From Elusimicrobia bacterium GWA2_69_24 (GTDB taxonomy: Bacteria > Elusimicrobiota > Elusimicrobia > UBA1565), in the NCBI GenBank assembly GCA_001799695.1, contig MGTY01000027.1, forward strand, positions 1 to 64,000: a DNA stretch of 64,000 nt, given 5' to 3'. Shown here piece by piece: positions 24,488 to 33,381 of the stretch (positions within the stretch are counted from its first letter, which is position 1; the number at the start of each line of letters is the position of its first letter). The translations under genes were made by a program, and so were the position numbers. The notes below the pieces were generated by a model. That model made no database searches and had not been told where the DNA came from. It saw only the letters and a list, made by a program, of their open reading frames with translations.

Positions 24488-25738
24488 TCAGGTTTTTTTG
24501 GGTTGGAGGTCGTAGCGCCACGCGTATTCCAGGGCCTTCACGCGCGTGAAGGGCATCCCGTACGCGCGATAGAGGGCCTGGTCGAGCGGCGCGCCGTCGC
24601 GGAGGAACTTGCAGAACTTGTAGAAGGAGGAGCGGTACTGCGAGCGGATGAGGAAGCGCACGACGCTGTACGACTCGGCGTACCAGAGCCGGATGTCGTC
24701 GTCGGCGAAGTCGGCCGTGGTCTCGAAGCCCATGAGCTTGTCGAGCGGGAACCCCCCCCCGGCGCGCAGCGAGGCGATGTTGGAGTTCAGCCAGTTGGGC
24801 GCCGCCAGCCCGCGCTCGGTCTGGATGAGGGTCGCCATCCCCTCGCTGAGCCACAGCGGGTTCGAGCGCCCGTCGGCGAAGAAGCTGTCGAAGTAGATGT
24901 GGGAGAGCTCGTGGGCGAGGATGCCCACCAGCTCGTCGGTCTCGTAGAGGTAGATCTTGCGGCGTTTGATCGAGGTCGCGCCGCCGGACCAGGAGGGGCG
25001 GCCCGTCACGCGGCGGTAGCTCTCCTGGTCGCGGAAGAGGTAGACCGAGACGCGCTCGTCGCGCGCCCAGGAGGAGAAGGCCGCGAGATCGAGCATCAGG
25101 TTCCCGTGCAGGTTCTCCAGGGTCTCCAGGAATTCGAGCGACGGTTTCTTGCCCTCCGCGTAGATGGTGAAGTGGGGCGTCTGGGTCTTCGAGAAGCCCT
25201 TGGGCGGGGCCGATTCGGGCGGCGTTGTCGGCCGCGGGCGAGCCGGGGCCCGGGCTTCCTCCCGCTCCGCGGACGGCCGCGTGGTCCGGTTCGGGTCCGC
25301 CCCGACCACCCGGGCGTCGTCGTCCTCCTGGGCCGCTTCGGGCGCGGCCGCTCCCACGGGCCGGGGGCCGGTCCCCCACAGCGGGCCCGGGGGCGGCTGC
25401 GGGAACGGCGTCTGCGGCAGGGCTGCGGCGCGAGGGTCGTTGAGGGAGGCGGGGATGCGGGCGAGCTTCGCGCCGGTCCCCTGGCTCATGATGGCCCCCG
25501 AGGGCTCGGTGAGCAGATCGTCCGCGGTCTTGGCCGGGAATAGTTCCGAGGCCGGGATGCGGATGTTGTCCTGGTCGTCGGGGACGTCCTCCTCCGCGTC
25601 CTCCGCGACGCGGTAGGAGACCCATTTCATGTTTTCGTCGGCGCGCTCCTCCTCCCCGAGGAACTGGTAGATCATGATCCCCCAGAGGCCGAGGACCATG
25701 ACCCAAAGGAGGACGCGCAGACGGATCAGGATATCCAT
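24488..25738 (-). CDS. Membrane-anchored gluzincin peptidase (Peptidase_MA-like)
   Basis: This 416-residue protein has an N-terminal membrane anchor (LLWVMVLGLWGIMIYQFL, about residues 10-27). A Pro/Ala/Glu-rich linker runs to about residue 180, and the peptidase domain starts at TPHFTIYAEGKKPSLEFLETLE. The zinc site HELSH is at 276-280, and the downstream Glu is in LWLSEGMATL (about 299), the gluzincin plan. The domain should face the periplasm. Substrate unknown. It has its own promoter and palindromic operator (25741-25784), unlike its coupled neighbours upstream. A hypothetical adhesin-processing or envelope quality role would fit but is only a guess. Confidence 0.8.
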   Translation of the reverse strand: MDILIRLRVLLWVMVLGLWGIMIYQFLGEEERADENMKWVSYRVAEDAEEDVPDDQDNIRIPASELFPAKTADDLLTEPSGAIMSQGTGAKLARIPASLNDPRAAALPQTPFPQPPPGPLWGTGPRPVGAAAPEAAQEDDDARVVGADPNRTTRPSAEREEARAPARPRPTTPPESAPPKGFSKTQTPHFTIYAEGKKPSLEFLETLENLHGNLMLDLAAFSSWARDERVSVYLFRDQESYRRVTGRPSWSGGATSIKRRKIYLYETDELVGILAHELSHIYFDSFFADGRSNPLWLSEGMATLIQTERGLAAPNWLNSNIASLRAGGGFPLDKLMGFETTADFADDDIRLWYAESYSVVRFLIRSQYRSSFYKFCKFLRDGAPLDQALYRAYGMPFTRVKALEYAWRYDLQPKKT

Positions 25739-25740
25739 GT

Positions 25741-25784
25741 ATTAAGGTATTCCTTAATTGTAACCCGATTCCCTAAAAATTCAA
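25741..25784 (-). promoter_or_regulatory. Promoter with palindromic operator at the start site
   Basis: On the minus strand TTGAAT (25779-25784), a 16-base spacer and TACAAT (25757-25762) form a good promoter. A perfect 7-4-7 palindrome (ATTAAGG-TATT-CCTTAAT, 25741-25758) covers the expected start site and ends two bases before the peptidase ATG. It could be a repressor site or an RNA hairpin hiding an AAGGA ribosome site. Confidence 0.6.
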
Positions 25785-25795
25785 TCCCCCGGGCC

Positions 25796-26308
25796 CTATC
25801 GTGTCATGTCGCGCATGCGCAGCGCGGTCTGGGCCAGGGCGTGAACGAAGAGCGACAGGGTCGGGATGAAGGCGGCCTGGCAGAACGCCTGCCCCCAGTG
25901 CTCCGCCCCCAGGGGCATCCCCACCGACAGCTGGCGGAGATAGTACATCCCCAGGACCGACAGGCCGCAGACCATCCCGGCCGCCAGCGTCTGCCAGCGC
26001 CCCTGATAGAGCGCGGCCGTGACCGGCGGCATGGTCAGGAGCAGCCACATGGGAGCCCAGTAGGGGATGAGGAGGTACGCCAAGAGGACCGACCAGAGGA
26101 AGGTCAGCCATATCTGGATGACCTTGAGCCGGCTCGCCCAGCCGACGAAGCGGTAGGTGTTCCGCGAGAACCAGTGGTTGACGACCAGGGATGCCACGAG
26201 GATGCCGAGCGAGATGTACTTGGGGCGCGGGTCCGGCTCGGACACGTAGATGGCGATGAGGACCAGCATCGTGGCGAAGGGGGTGAAGTACAGGTTCAGA
26301 AGGTTCAT
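25796..26308 (-). CDS. Polytopic membrane protein, 170 residues, unknown function
   Basis: This 170-residue protein has about five hydrophobic segments (for example FATMLVLIAIYV, YISLGILVASLVVNHW, VIQIWLTFLWSVLLAYLLI, MWLLLTMPPVTAALY, TLAAGMVCGLSVLGMYYL). It ends in a charged tail (LRMRDMTR). Its ATG overlaps the rsmG stop as ATGA, so it is translated with rsmG and mnmG. No family recognised. A short-linker transporter subunit or a membrane scaffold cannot be excluded. Confidence 0.75.
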   Translation of the reverse strand: MNLLNLYFTPFATMLVLIAIYVSEPDPRPKYISLGILVASLVVNHWFSRNTYRFVGWASRLKVIQIWLTFLWSVLLAYLLIPYWAPMWLLLTMPPVTAALYQGRWQTLAAGMVCGLSVLGMYYLRQLSVGMPLGAEHWGQAFCQAAFIPTLSLFVHALAQTALRMRDMTR

Positions 26309-27021
26309 TCCGTTCTCCTTAATAACACGACATGCCGTGCGACCGTCTCGCCGGGAAGGGTGTAGGCGAAGCCTTCCTCCAGCGCCAGTCCCGCGGCCTG
26401 CAGCGCCTCCCTCGTGGGAGGGTCTTCCGGGTCCGGCGGCCGGCTCTGATGCAGCGCCACCGTCCCCCCCCGCCGGGCCAGCGGGGCCGCCAGCGCCGCC
26501 GCCTCCGGGAACTTGGCCAGGGCCCGGGCGAGCACCGCGTCCGCGCCGTCGGCCGGCGCATCCGTCGCCGAGGCCTGGCGCCCTCCTCCGGCGCCGAGCC
26601 GGTGAACCATACCGCCCGCCGAACGTCCGTGCACGACCTGCAGGTTCGCCAGCTTCAGATGGGCCCGCGTCCAGTGCAGGAAGCAGACCTTGCGGTAGAC
26701 CGATTCGACCAGGGTCACCCGGGCCTGCGGCCAGGCGATCTGGAGGCAGATCCCCACGAATCCCGCTCCGCAGCCCAGGTCCAGCAGCCGGGGAGCGTCC
26801 CCCAATCTCCGCCTCAGCGGACCCAGCGCCGCCAGGGCGTCCAGCGCGTGCCGGCGCAGGAGTTCCCCCGTGTCCAGCGCGGCCGTCAGATTCGTCTTCC
26901 GCCCGTATTCCAGCACATCTCGCAGATACAAGTCGAGCCGGGCCCAGCCTTCCTCCCCCAACGGGGTTCCCCAGCGCGCCAGCGTTTCCTCCGCCTCGGC
27001 GCGCGCCGCCGCGGGGATCAT
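26305..27021 (-). CDS. rsmG: 16S rRNA (guanine527-N7)-methyltransferase RsmG
   Basis: This 238-residue Rossmann-fold methyltransferase modifies 16S rRNA G527. It has [19 protein letters not shown] near the N-terminus (the W-N-LT block of RsmG), [14 protein letters not shown], and the SAM loop [20 protein letters not shown] followed by [14 protein letters not shown]. The variable region [21 protein letters not shown] stands in for the usual ARA-L block. The start at 27021 overlaps the mnmG stop (ATGA), the classic mnmG-rsmG pair, and supersedes a longer frame inside mnmG. Confidence 0.9.
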   Translation of the reverse strand: MIPAAARAEAEETLARWGTPLGEEGWARLDLYLRDVLEYGRKTNLTAALDTGELLRRHALDALAALGPLRRRLGDAPRLLDLGCGAGFVGICLQIAWPQARVTLVESVYRKVCFLHWTRAHLKLANLQVVHGRSAGGMVHRLGAGGGRQASATDAPADGADAVLARALAKFPEAAALAAPLARRGGTVALHQSRPPDPEDPPTREALQAAGLALEEGFAYTLPGETVARHVVLLRRTE

Positions 27022-28769
27022 CGCGCCGCCTCGATCCTCTTGACCCAGACGGAGAGTATCTGGAGGTCCGCCGGAGTGACTCCGGGGACGCGGGAGGCCT
27101 GGGCCAGGTTCCCCGGGCGTATGCGGGAGAGCTTCTGGCGGGTCTCCGTCTGAAGCGGTATCGCTTCGTAGGCGATGGCCTCCGGGATGAGCGTGGCTTC
27201 CAGGGTGCTCATGGCGGCGAGCCATTTCCGGGAGCTCGCGATGTAGCCCGCGTAGCCGCGCTCGATGGCGATCTCCTCCTCCGCCAGGGCCCGCGACCAG
27301 GGGGAGAGCTCGCCGGCGGGGGGCCGCCCGCCCGCCCGCAGTTCCGCCACGGCGTCCCGGTAGCGGCCGAAGGCGGCGTACAGGCCGTCGCCGATCAGCC
27401 CCAGGGCCCGGCCCCGGTCCATCAGCCTCAGGTCCGCGTTGTCGGAGCGCAGATGCAGACGGTGCTCCGCCCGGGCCGTGAACATCCGGTAGGGCTCGTC
27501 CACGCCCTTGGTCACCAGGTCGTCGATGAGGACGCCGATGTAGGCCTCGTCGCGGCGCAGGACCAGGGGCTCGCGTCCCCGGATCCCCGCGGCGGCGTTT
27601 ACCCCCGCCAGGAACCCCTGCGCCGCGGCTTCCTCGTAGCCCGTCGTCCCGTTGAGCTGTCCCGCCATATAGAGCCCGGGGACCGCCTTGGTCTCGAGCG
27701 TGGTCCGCAGCTGGGTCGGCGGGCAGAAGTCGTATTCGATGGCGTAGCCCGGGCGCATGAGCTCGGCCTTCTCGAGCCCGGGCACGGTGCGCGCGAAAGC
27801 CTCCTGCACGTCCTCGGGCAGGGAGGTGGACAGGCCGTTGACGTAGACCTCCTGCGTGTCGAGCCCTTCCGGTTCGAGGAAGAGCTGGTGACGGGGCTTG
27901 TCCGGGAACTTCACCACCTTATCCTCGATGGAGGGGCAGTAGCGCGGCCCCAGGGCCTGGATGCGCCCGGAATACAGAGGCGAGCGGTCCAGGTTCTCGC
28001 GGATGATGCGGTGCGTCTCGGAGCTGGTGTAGGTGATCCAGCAGGGCAGTTGGCGGTTCTCCACCCGGACCGTACGGTGGGACATGGGTTTCGGGTCCGC
28101 CGGGGGCGCCTGGAGTTCGCAGCGCGAGAGATCGAGCGAGCGCGCGTGCAGGCGCATGGGGGTCCCGGTCTTAAAGCGCGCCAGGGTGAAGCCCAGCGCC
28201 TGCAATGACGGGGACAGCCCGTCCGCCGGCGGGTCGCCCGCGCGTCCGGCGGGGAAGGACTGCAGGCCGATGTGCGCGATCCCGCGCAGGAAGGTCCCCG
28301 TGGTAAGGACGACCGCGCGGGCGCAGTAGCGGACGCCCCGGCGGGTCAGGACGCCCCGGACGCGCCCGTCGGAGGTCCACACCGCCGCGGCCTCGGCCTG
28401 CTTCAGGTGGAGCCCCGACTGCCCTTCCAGGGCGGTCTTCATCGCCAGCTGGAACGCCCTCTTGTCGCACTGCACGCGGGGGGAGCGCACGGCGGGGCCT
28501 TTGCCTAGATTCAGGGTCTGGAAATGGATCCCGGAGCGGTCGGTGTTGACCGCCATCTGCCCCCCCAAAGCGTCCAGCTCGCGCACGATCTGCCCCTTGG
28601 CCACGCCCCCGACGGCGGGGTTGCACGACATCGCGGCGACCGTGTCCAGGTTCTGGGTGAGGAGCAGGGTCTTGAGCCCCAGGCGCGCGCCTGCGAGCGC
28701 GGCCTCGCAGCCGGCGTGCCCGGCGCCGACCACGATGACGTCGAAGTCCTCCGCGGTCGTGGGGCTCAT
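27018..28769 (-). CDS. mnmG: tRNA uridine-5-carboxymethylaminomethyl modification enzyme MnmG
   Basis: This 583-residue FAD protein works with MnmE to install the cmnm5 group on the wobble uridine of several tRNAs. It starts at [31 protein letters not shown], with the FAD-binding GxGxxG. It continues with [46 protein letters not shown] and the C-terminal [12 protein letters not shown]. It is somewhat shorter than the usual 610-630 residues, mostly at the C-terminal region. It overlaps the upstream membrane-protein gene and rsmG by four bases each, so the three are translationally coupled. mnmE lies 2.3 kb upstream in the same direction. Confidence 0.96.
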   Translation of the reverse strand: MSPTTAEDFDVIVVGAGHAGCEAALAGARLGLKTLLLTQNLDTVAAMSCNPAVGGVAKGQIVRELDALGGQMAVNTDRSGIHFQTLNLGKGPAVRSPRVQCDKRAFQLAMKTALEGQSGLHLKQAEAAAVWTSDGRVRGVLTRRGVRYCARAVVLTTGTFLRGIAHIGLQSFPAGRAGDPPADGLSPSLQALGFTLARFKTGTPMRLHARSLDLSRCELQAPPADPKPMSHRTVRVENRQLPCWITYTSSETHRIIRENLDRSPLYSGRIQALGPRYCPSIEDKVVKFPDKPRHQLFLEPEGLDTQEVYVNGLSTSLPEDVQEAFARTVPGLEKAELMRPGYAIEYDFCPPTQLRTTLETKAVPGLYMAGQLNGTTGYEEAAAQGFLAGVNAAAGIRGREPLVLRRDEAYIGVLIDDLVTKGVDEPYRMFTARAEHRLHLRSDNADLRLMDRGRALGLIGDGLYAAFGRYRDAVAELRAGGRPPAGELSPWSRALAEEEIAIERGYAGYIASSRKWLAAMSTLEATLIPEAIAYEAIPLQTETRQKLSRIRPGNLAQASRVPGVTPADLQILSVWVKRIEAAR

Positions 28770-29536
28770 GCGGCGAGGAGGGCCTTGAGGATCTCCTTGG
28801 GCAGCAGGCCCAGGAGGCGCATGGAGAAGACGAACAGGAGCTGGCAGGCGACCGAGAGGAAGACCGCGCAGAAGGCCCGGGCGGCCTGCAGTCCCATCAC
28901 GCGGCTGGTCCCGTAGGCGGCCAGGCCCAGGGTCCAGAACAGCATGACGATCTCGATGGAGTGGTAGAAGACCGCGGAGCGCGACAGGACGGCGGCCGCG
29001 AACAGGGGCAGCAGGGCCAGGGAGGCCGCGTTCACGGCGAGCAGGACGGAGGCGAGGCCCAGCCAGGTCCCGCGGGAGACCCGCCGGAAGCCGGGGACCA
29101 TGCCGGCCGCGAGGCCGGCCCAGGCCAGGCCGAACGCCCAGCGCGGCATCCCGGTGTTGGTGTAGACGAGGATGAGCAGGAGCGGGATGGCGCCGCACAG
29201 CACCGACGCGCCCAGGCGCAGCGCCAGTCTCCCCCCCTGGAGCATGGTCCCGAACCAGCCCGTCATCGCGATCCAGATCAGCGTCAAGAGCGGCGCCCAG
29301 GCGTGGACCTTGGCCCAGAAGAGCAGTCCCCCTGCCACGGCGACCTCGGGGGAATCGGGGGGCGGCGGCGGGAACCCCGCGGGCTTCAGCGCGTAGAAGA
29401 GCACCGCCGTGACCAGGTAGGCCGCGTAGACCCACAGGGCCTCGCGCAGCAGCGCGTCGGGCGCGGCGAGCATGCGGTCCAGGGCCAGGCGCGGACGCAG
29501 GAGGAAGTCCCGGGCCAGCTCCCAGGCGCCCCGCAT
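28766..29536 (-). CDS. Membrane protein, Yip1-like topology, unknown function
   Basis: This 256-residue protein is read from the ATG at 29536, which has a good ribosome site (GAAGAAGG, 5 bases); a start 19 codons upstream is possible. After a cytosolic helix ([26 protein letters not shown]) it has five to six membrane helices ([44 protein letters not shown], and others), the arrangement of Yip1/YIPF-type proteins. Its stop overlaps the mnmG start by ATGA. Function unknown; a coupled position next to tRNA modification genes may be accidental. Confidence 0.75.
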   Translation of the reverse strand: MRGAWELARDFLLRPRLALDRMLAAPDALLREALWVYAAYLVTAVLFYALKPAGFPPPPPDSPEVAVAGGLLFWAKVHAWAPLLTLIWIAMTGWFGTMLQGGRLALRLGASVLCGAIPLLLILVYTNTGMPRWAFGLAWAGLAAGMVPGFRRVSRGTWLGLASVLLAVNAASLALLPLFAAAVLSRSAVFYHSIEIVMLFWTLGLAAYGTSRVMGLQAARAFCAVFLSVACQLLFVFSMRLLGLLPKEILKALLAA

Positions 29537-29630
29537 CGAGACCTTCTTCACGATCCTCGCGTTATGCGTCACAAGTCCCCTTGCTTTCGTCATCCGGCGC
29601 GAGAGGCTGTGTCATAATGCCCGTCCGTGA

Positions 29631-29691
29631 GTCGTCACCCCGGCGGAAGCCGGGGTCCTTAACCTGGGTCCCGGCTTTCGCCGGGACGACG
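29631..29691. repeat. Paired GC-rich palindromes (dispersed-repeat type)
   Basis: GTCGTCACCCCGGCGGAAGC-type sequence is followed 30 bases later by its inverted counterpart (GGCTTTCGCCGGGACGAC), giving one large stem or two small ones. Similar GTC-CCCGGC-AAGCCGGG repeats are widespread in bacterial intergenic DNA. It separates the MFS gene from the mnmG run and could act as a terminator. Confidence 0.6.
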
Positions 29692-29727
29692 AAGCCGGCA
29701 ATGTAAAGAAGCGTTGGACGCTCCCCA

Positions 29728-31032
29728 CTAGGCATGCAGGGCCTCCCGGGTGTCATCCGCGACCGAGGAGGCTCCCCAGAAACAGAAGAGCCCCGCGGCG
29801 CCCATGGCGAGCATGGCGCCCAGCAGCGCCGTCTTGAGTCCGAACCGGTCCGAGGCCAGGCCGATCAAGGTCGGGCTCAGGCTGTCGCCCAGCGCGTGGA
29901 TGACGAAGATGTTGGCCGCGAACGCCATGGAGCGCACCGAGGCGGAAGTCACCCCGACGATGACCCCGTTGAGGGGGCCCATGTTGAGAAAGGCGAACAG
30001 CTCGGCGGCGAACAGGGAGGCGAGGCAGAGGGGATAGGAGGGCGAGAGCACCGCCAGCACGCCCAGCGGGAGCGCGGCCAGGAGCCCCGCCCCGGACACG
30101 AGGAAGTAGGCCTTGGGCGTCGTCCGCAGCAGCCGGTCTCCCAGCCAGCCGCCGAGTAAAGAGCCCGTAAGCCCGGCCCCCACCGTGAGCCCGCCGAAGA
30201 GCAGCCCCCCCTGCGCCACGTCGAGGCCCCAGAAGCGGTTGAAAAAGGTCGGCATCCAGACCGCCAGCCCTCCCAGCGAGAAGGTCATAGCCGCCATGGC
30301 CAGCGTGCACGCCACGTAGCTCCGGATGCGGTACAGGGCCAGATAATCCTTGAGACCCGGAGCCGCCGGGCGGGCCGCGACAGCGCCCAAGAGGGCGCCG
30401 TCCTTGAAGGCGCGGTCCGTTTCCCTCCCGCCGGAAAGGACGGCCGATCGTTCCTCATTGGCGTCCCGTGGGTCGCCGAGGAAATACGCCAGCGCGGCCA
30501 GGATGAAGCCGGGGAATCCCACCACCATGAACGCCGCCCGCCAGCCGTGATGGTACCCGATCCACCCGCCCAGCGCGAAACCCAGCGCGCTGCCGACCGG
30601 GATCGCCATGGAGAAGAAGGCCAGGACCCGGCCGCGCGCGGCGGGCGGAAAATGCTCGGCGACGAAGGAGGGCGAGACCGCCCCATAGCCCGATTCCCCC
30701 ACGCCGACCGCGGCCCGGGCCGCGAAGAGAGACCAGTAGCCGCGGCAGAACCCCGAGAAGAAAGTCGCCAGGCTCCAGAGGCCGATGCCGGCCGCGATGA
30801 AGTCCTTGCGCGAGCCCCGGTCCGCGAACCAGCCCACGACGGGCGCCGCGCACATGTAGACCAGCATGAAGGCCGAGGCCAGGGCGCCCAGGCGGGTGTC
30901 GCTCAGGGAGAACTCCGATTTGATGAGCGGGAGCAGGGCGAAGAGCACCTGGCGGTCGATGTAGTTGACCAGATTGATGAGGAAGAGCAGCCCCAGCACG
31001 GCGCAGGGACGGCGCAGCAGCACCCTGATCAT
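29728..31032 (-). CDS. MFS transporter, spinster-like
   Basis: This 434-residue inner-membrane protein has twelve predicted helices in two halves. The N-terminal block INLVNYIDRQVLFALLPLIKSEFSLSDTRLGAL and the MFS loop motif GWFADRGSRKDFI are both present, as is GVGESGYGAVSPSFVAEHFPPAARGR. This N-terminal pattern is shared by the spinster-like group, whose bacterial members are mostly uncharacterised lipid, sphingoid or organic acid carriers. Substrate cannot be inferred. The ATG overlaps the mnmE stop by four bases, so it is co-translated with it. Confidence 0.87.
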   Translation of the reverse strand: MIRVLLRRPCAVLGLLFLINLVNYIDRQVLFALLPLIKSEFSLSDTRLGALASAFMLVYMCAAPVVGWFADRGSRKDFIAAGIGLWSLATFFSGFCRGYWSLFAARAAVGVGESGYGAVSPSFVAEHFPPAARGRVLAFFSMAIPVGSALGFALGGWIGYHHGWRAAFMVVGFPGFILAALAYFLGDPRDANEERSAVLSGGRETDRAFKDGALLGAVAARPAAPGLKDYLALYRIRSYVACTLAMAAMTFSLGGLAVWMPTFFNRFWGLDVAQGGLLFGGLTVGAGLTGSLLGGWLGDRLLRTTPKAYFLVSGAGLLAALPLGVLAVLSPSYPLCLASLFAAELFAFLNMGPLNGVIVGVTSASVRSMAFAANIFVIHALGDSLSPTLIGLASDRFGLKTALLGAMLAMGAAGLFCFWGASSVADDTREALHA

Positions 31033-32426
31033 TTGCCCACGCAGAAGCGGGAGAAGATCTCGCGCAGCACGTCCTCGGTCGTGGTCCGCCCCGTGACGTC
31101 GTCGAGGGCGTCCAGCGCGGCGCGCAGGTGGAAGGCCCGCAGCTCCCCGGGGGTGCCCTCCAGGCGGAGGGCGTTCTCCAGTTCGGTCGCGGCCCGGGCC
31201 AGGGCGCCGTCGTGGCGCAGGGCCACGGGAAAGGTCTCCGCACCCGGCGCGGCGGGGTCGGCGTCCAGGGTCTCCTGGATGCGCCGGGCCAGGCCCGCCA
31301 GGCCGTCCCCGGTCTTCGCCGAGATCGAGGACGCCCCTGCGAAATCCCCCGGTCCGCTGCCGGCCGGGAGGTCGGATTTGTTGAGCACGAGGATGCGGGG
31401 CGCCTCCCCCTCCGCCGCGAGCTCCGCCAGGAAGGTCCGGTGACCCGCGGGGGGCAGGGAGCGGTCGAGCACCGCCAGGACCAGGTCCGCGCCGCGCAGC
31501 GCCGCGCGGGTCCGCTCCATCCCCAGGGCTTCGACCGGATCGGCCGGCTCGCCGGAAAGGGCCCGCAGGCCCGCCGTGTCCACCAAGACCGTCTCCAGTC
31601 CGCCGAGGTCAGCCGACTCCTCTATCGTGTCGCGTGTGGTCCCGGGGGTCTCCGCCACGATGGCGCGCTGCGTTCCGAGCAGGGCGTTGAGGAGGCTTGA
31701 TTTCCCGGCGTTGGGCCGGCCGACGATGGCGATGCGCGCCCCGGCCCGGGACAGGCGTCCGCGCTGGAGGCTCCGGCGCAGCCCCGCGATCGCCGACAGC
31801 AGGGAGCGCAGCCGGGACGCGGCGTGTTCATCGTCCAAGAGCGGGACGTCCTCGTCGGGATGGTCGAGCCCGGCTTCCACCAGGGCCAGGAGCCCCGTCA
31901 GTTCCCCGCGCAGTTCCCCCACGCGGCGCGAGAGCCCGCCCTCCAGGCGGGACACCGCGGCCCGGTGGGCCAGGCGCGTACGGGCCGCGATGAGGTCGCA
32001 GACGGCCTCGGCCTGGGCCAGGTCCAGCCGGCCGTTCAGGAAGGCGCGCTGGGTGAATTCGCCGGGCCGCGCCAGCCGCGCTCCGGCCCGGACGGAGAGC
32101 TCCAGGAGCCGCTCCAGGACGTAGGGGGAGCCGTGGCAGGACAGTTCGACCGATTCCTCCCCCGTGAAGGATCCCCCTTGCGGGAACCAGGTCAGGAGCA
32201 GCTGGTCGAGACGGGCGTCCCCGTCGCACGCCCAGGCCAGCGTCGCCGAGCGCGGACCCACGGCGGCGGGGAGGCGCAGGAAGCTCCGGGCCGCTTCCAG
32301 GGCGCCCGGACCGCTCAGCCGGACGATGCCGATGGCGCCGCGCCCCGGGGGCGTGGCCGCGGCCGCAATAAGCTCGGAGCGGCGTCCTATCCGCCCGAAC
32401 GCGGCTTCAGGACGACTTTCCGCCAA
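31029..32426 (-). CDS. mnmE: tRNA modification GTPase MnmE
   Basis: This protein of about 465 residues is the GTPase partner of MnmG. It has an N-terminal formyl-THF-binding domain (IAAAATPPGRGAIGIVRLSG, VELSCHGSPYVLERLLEL, RPGEFTQRAFLNGRLDLAQAEAV). The helical domain holds an inserted G domain (GRPNAGKSSLLNALLG, DTAG, NKSD), and the C-terminus is FCVGK, with the catalytic Cys of the usual C-(I/L/V)-G-K. There is no ATG near the expected start. I chose a TTG at 32426 with a GGAGG four bases upstream, giving a 40-base overlap with khpB. An ATA at the khpB stop is less likely. Confidence 0.9.
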   Translation of the reverse strand: MAESRPEAAFGRIGRRSELIAAAATPPGRGAIGIVRLSGPGALEAARSFLRLPAAVGPRSATLAWACDGDARLDQLLLTWFPQGGSFTGEESVELSCHGSPYVLERLLELSVRAGARLARPGEFTQRAFLNGRLDLAQAEAVCDLIAARTRLAHRAAVSRLEGGLSRRVGELRGELTGLLALVEAGLDHPDEDVPLLDDEHAASRLRSLLSAIAGLRRSLQRGRLSRAGARIAIVGRPNAGKSSLLNALLGTQRAIVAETPGTTRDTIEESADLGGLETVLVDTAGLRALSGEPADPVEALGMERTRAALRGADLVLAVLDRSLPPAGHRTFLAELAAEGEAPRILVLNKSDLPAGSGPGDFAGASSISAKTGDGLAGLARRIQETLDADPAAPGAETFPVALRHDGALARAATELENALRLEGTPGELRAFHLRAALDALDDVTGRTTTEDVLREIFSRFCVGK

Positions 32427-33358
32427 GGTCCCTCCCCCTCTGAGGCGGTCTCGACGTCGGGATTGCCGGCGAGACGCCGGTGGATGAGGCGGCGGAGCGC
32501 TGGTTCCATGGGCTCGAAGCGGAAAGGCGCGCCGGTCCGCTTCACTTCCTCGGCCGCGCGCTCCGCCTCCGAGAGGAGCTTCTCCTCGATACGTTTCCAA
32601 TAGTTCTCGGTCTCGACTTGGATGGCGGTGGGCTTGCCGGTCTTGCGGCCCACGATCACGGTCGTGAGGAACTGGAGGGACTCGAGCGTCTTGCCGCCCT
32701 TTCCGATGAGGAGCCCGGCGTCCTCCGTCTCCACCTCCGCCAGCACCCGGCTCTGCCGGGGGTCCCAGCTGGTCTTGATGCGGGATTGGGCCAGGCCGGC
32801 GAGCTGGAAGATCTCCTTGAGCACGGTTTCGGTCACGGCGCAGGCGTTGGCCCGCTCCGCGTCGGTCAGCTCGATCTCGCGGAGCTCCTTGCGCGGCGCC
32901 GGGGCGGGCCGCGACTCGGGACTCGCGGTCCTCGGAAGGCGGTCGTGCGCCTCTCCCGAAGAGGGCCGCGGCTCGGGCGCCGGAGCGCGCTGGGGGCGGG
33001 GTTCCGGGGCGCGGCCGCGGCGTTCCGGCGCCGCGGAGCGCGGCGGCCGGCTGTGGGCGTCGCCCGACGAAGGGCGGGACTCCCGGCGCGGCGGGCGCTC
33101 GGAGGCGGGGCGCGGGCGCCGGCGCTCTTCGCGCTGCGGCGGCGGGGTCGCCGGGGCCGGGGCCGCGGCCGTCCCGTCGGCGGACCAGTGCTTGGGCCGG
33201 ATGCGGACCTTCGCGGGCTTCATCCCGATGCCCAGGAACCCGGCGGAGCCTTCGTCGATCACGACCACTTCCACTTCGCTGCGCGCCATTCCGAGCTTCT
33301 CGAGGCCGGCTTCCACGGCGATGGTGACGGTCTTTCCTTCGATCTCGATCTCTTTCAT
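32387..33358 (-). CDS. khpB: RNA-binding protein KhpB (Jag)
   Basis: This 323-residue protein has the Jag N-terminal domain (MKEIEIEGKTVTIAVEAGLEKLG ... GFLGIGMKPAKVRIRP, about 1-60). A basic, Pro/Arg-rich low-complexity linker follows (about 65-165), then a KH domain (LLIGKGGKTLESLQFL) and an R3H-like end (TGAPFRFEPMEPALRRLIHRRLAG). The linker contains two similar units (RPSSGDAHSRPPRSAAPE and RPSSGEAHDRLPRTASPE). KhpB binds small RNAs and affects cell division and envelope synthesis in Gram-positive bacteria. It sits between yidC and mnmE, the standard order. Confidence 0.93.
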   Translation of the reverse strand: MKEIEIEGKTVTIAVEAGLEKLGMARSEVEVVVIDEGSAGFLGIGMKPAKVRIRPKHWSADGTAAAPAPATPPPQREERRRPRPASERPPRRESRPSSGDAHSRPPRSAAPERRGRAPEPRPQRAPAPEPRPSSGEAHDRLPRTASPESRPAPAPRKELREIELTDAERANACAVTETVLKEIFQLAGLAQSRIKTSWDPRQSRVLAEVETEDAGLLIGKGGKTLESLQFLTTVIVGRKTGKPTAIQVETENYWKRIEEKLLSEAERAAEEVKRTGAPFRFEPMEPALRRLIHRRLAGNPDVETASEGEGPWRKVVLKPRSGG

Positions 33359-33381
33359 GGATCCTCCCCCTAGGGTCAAGG

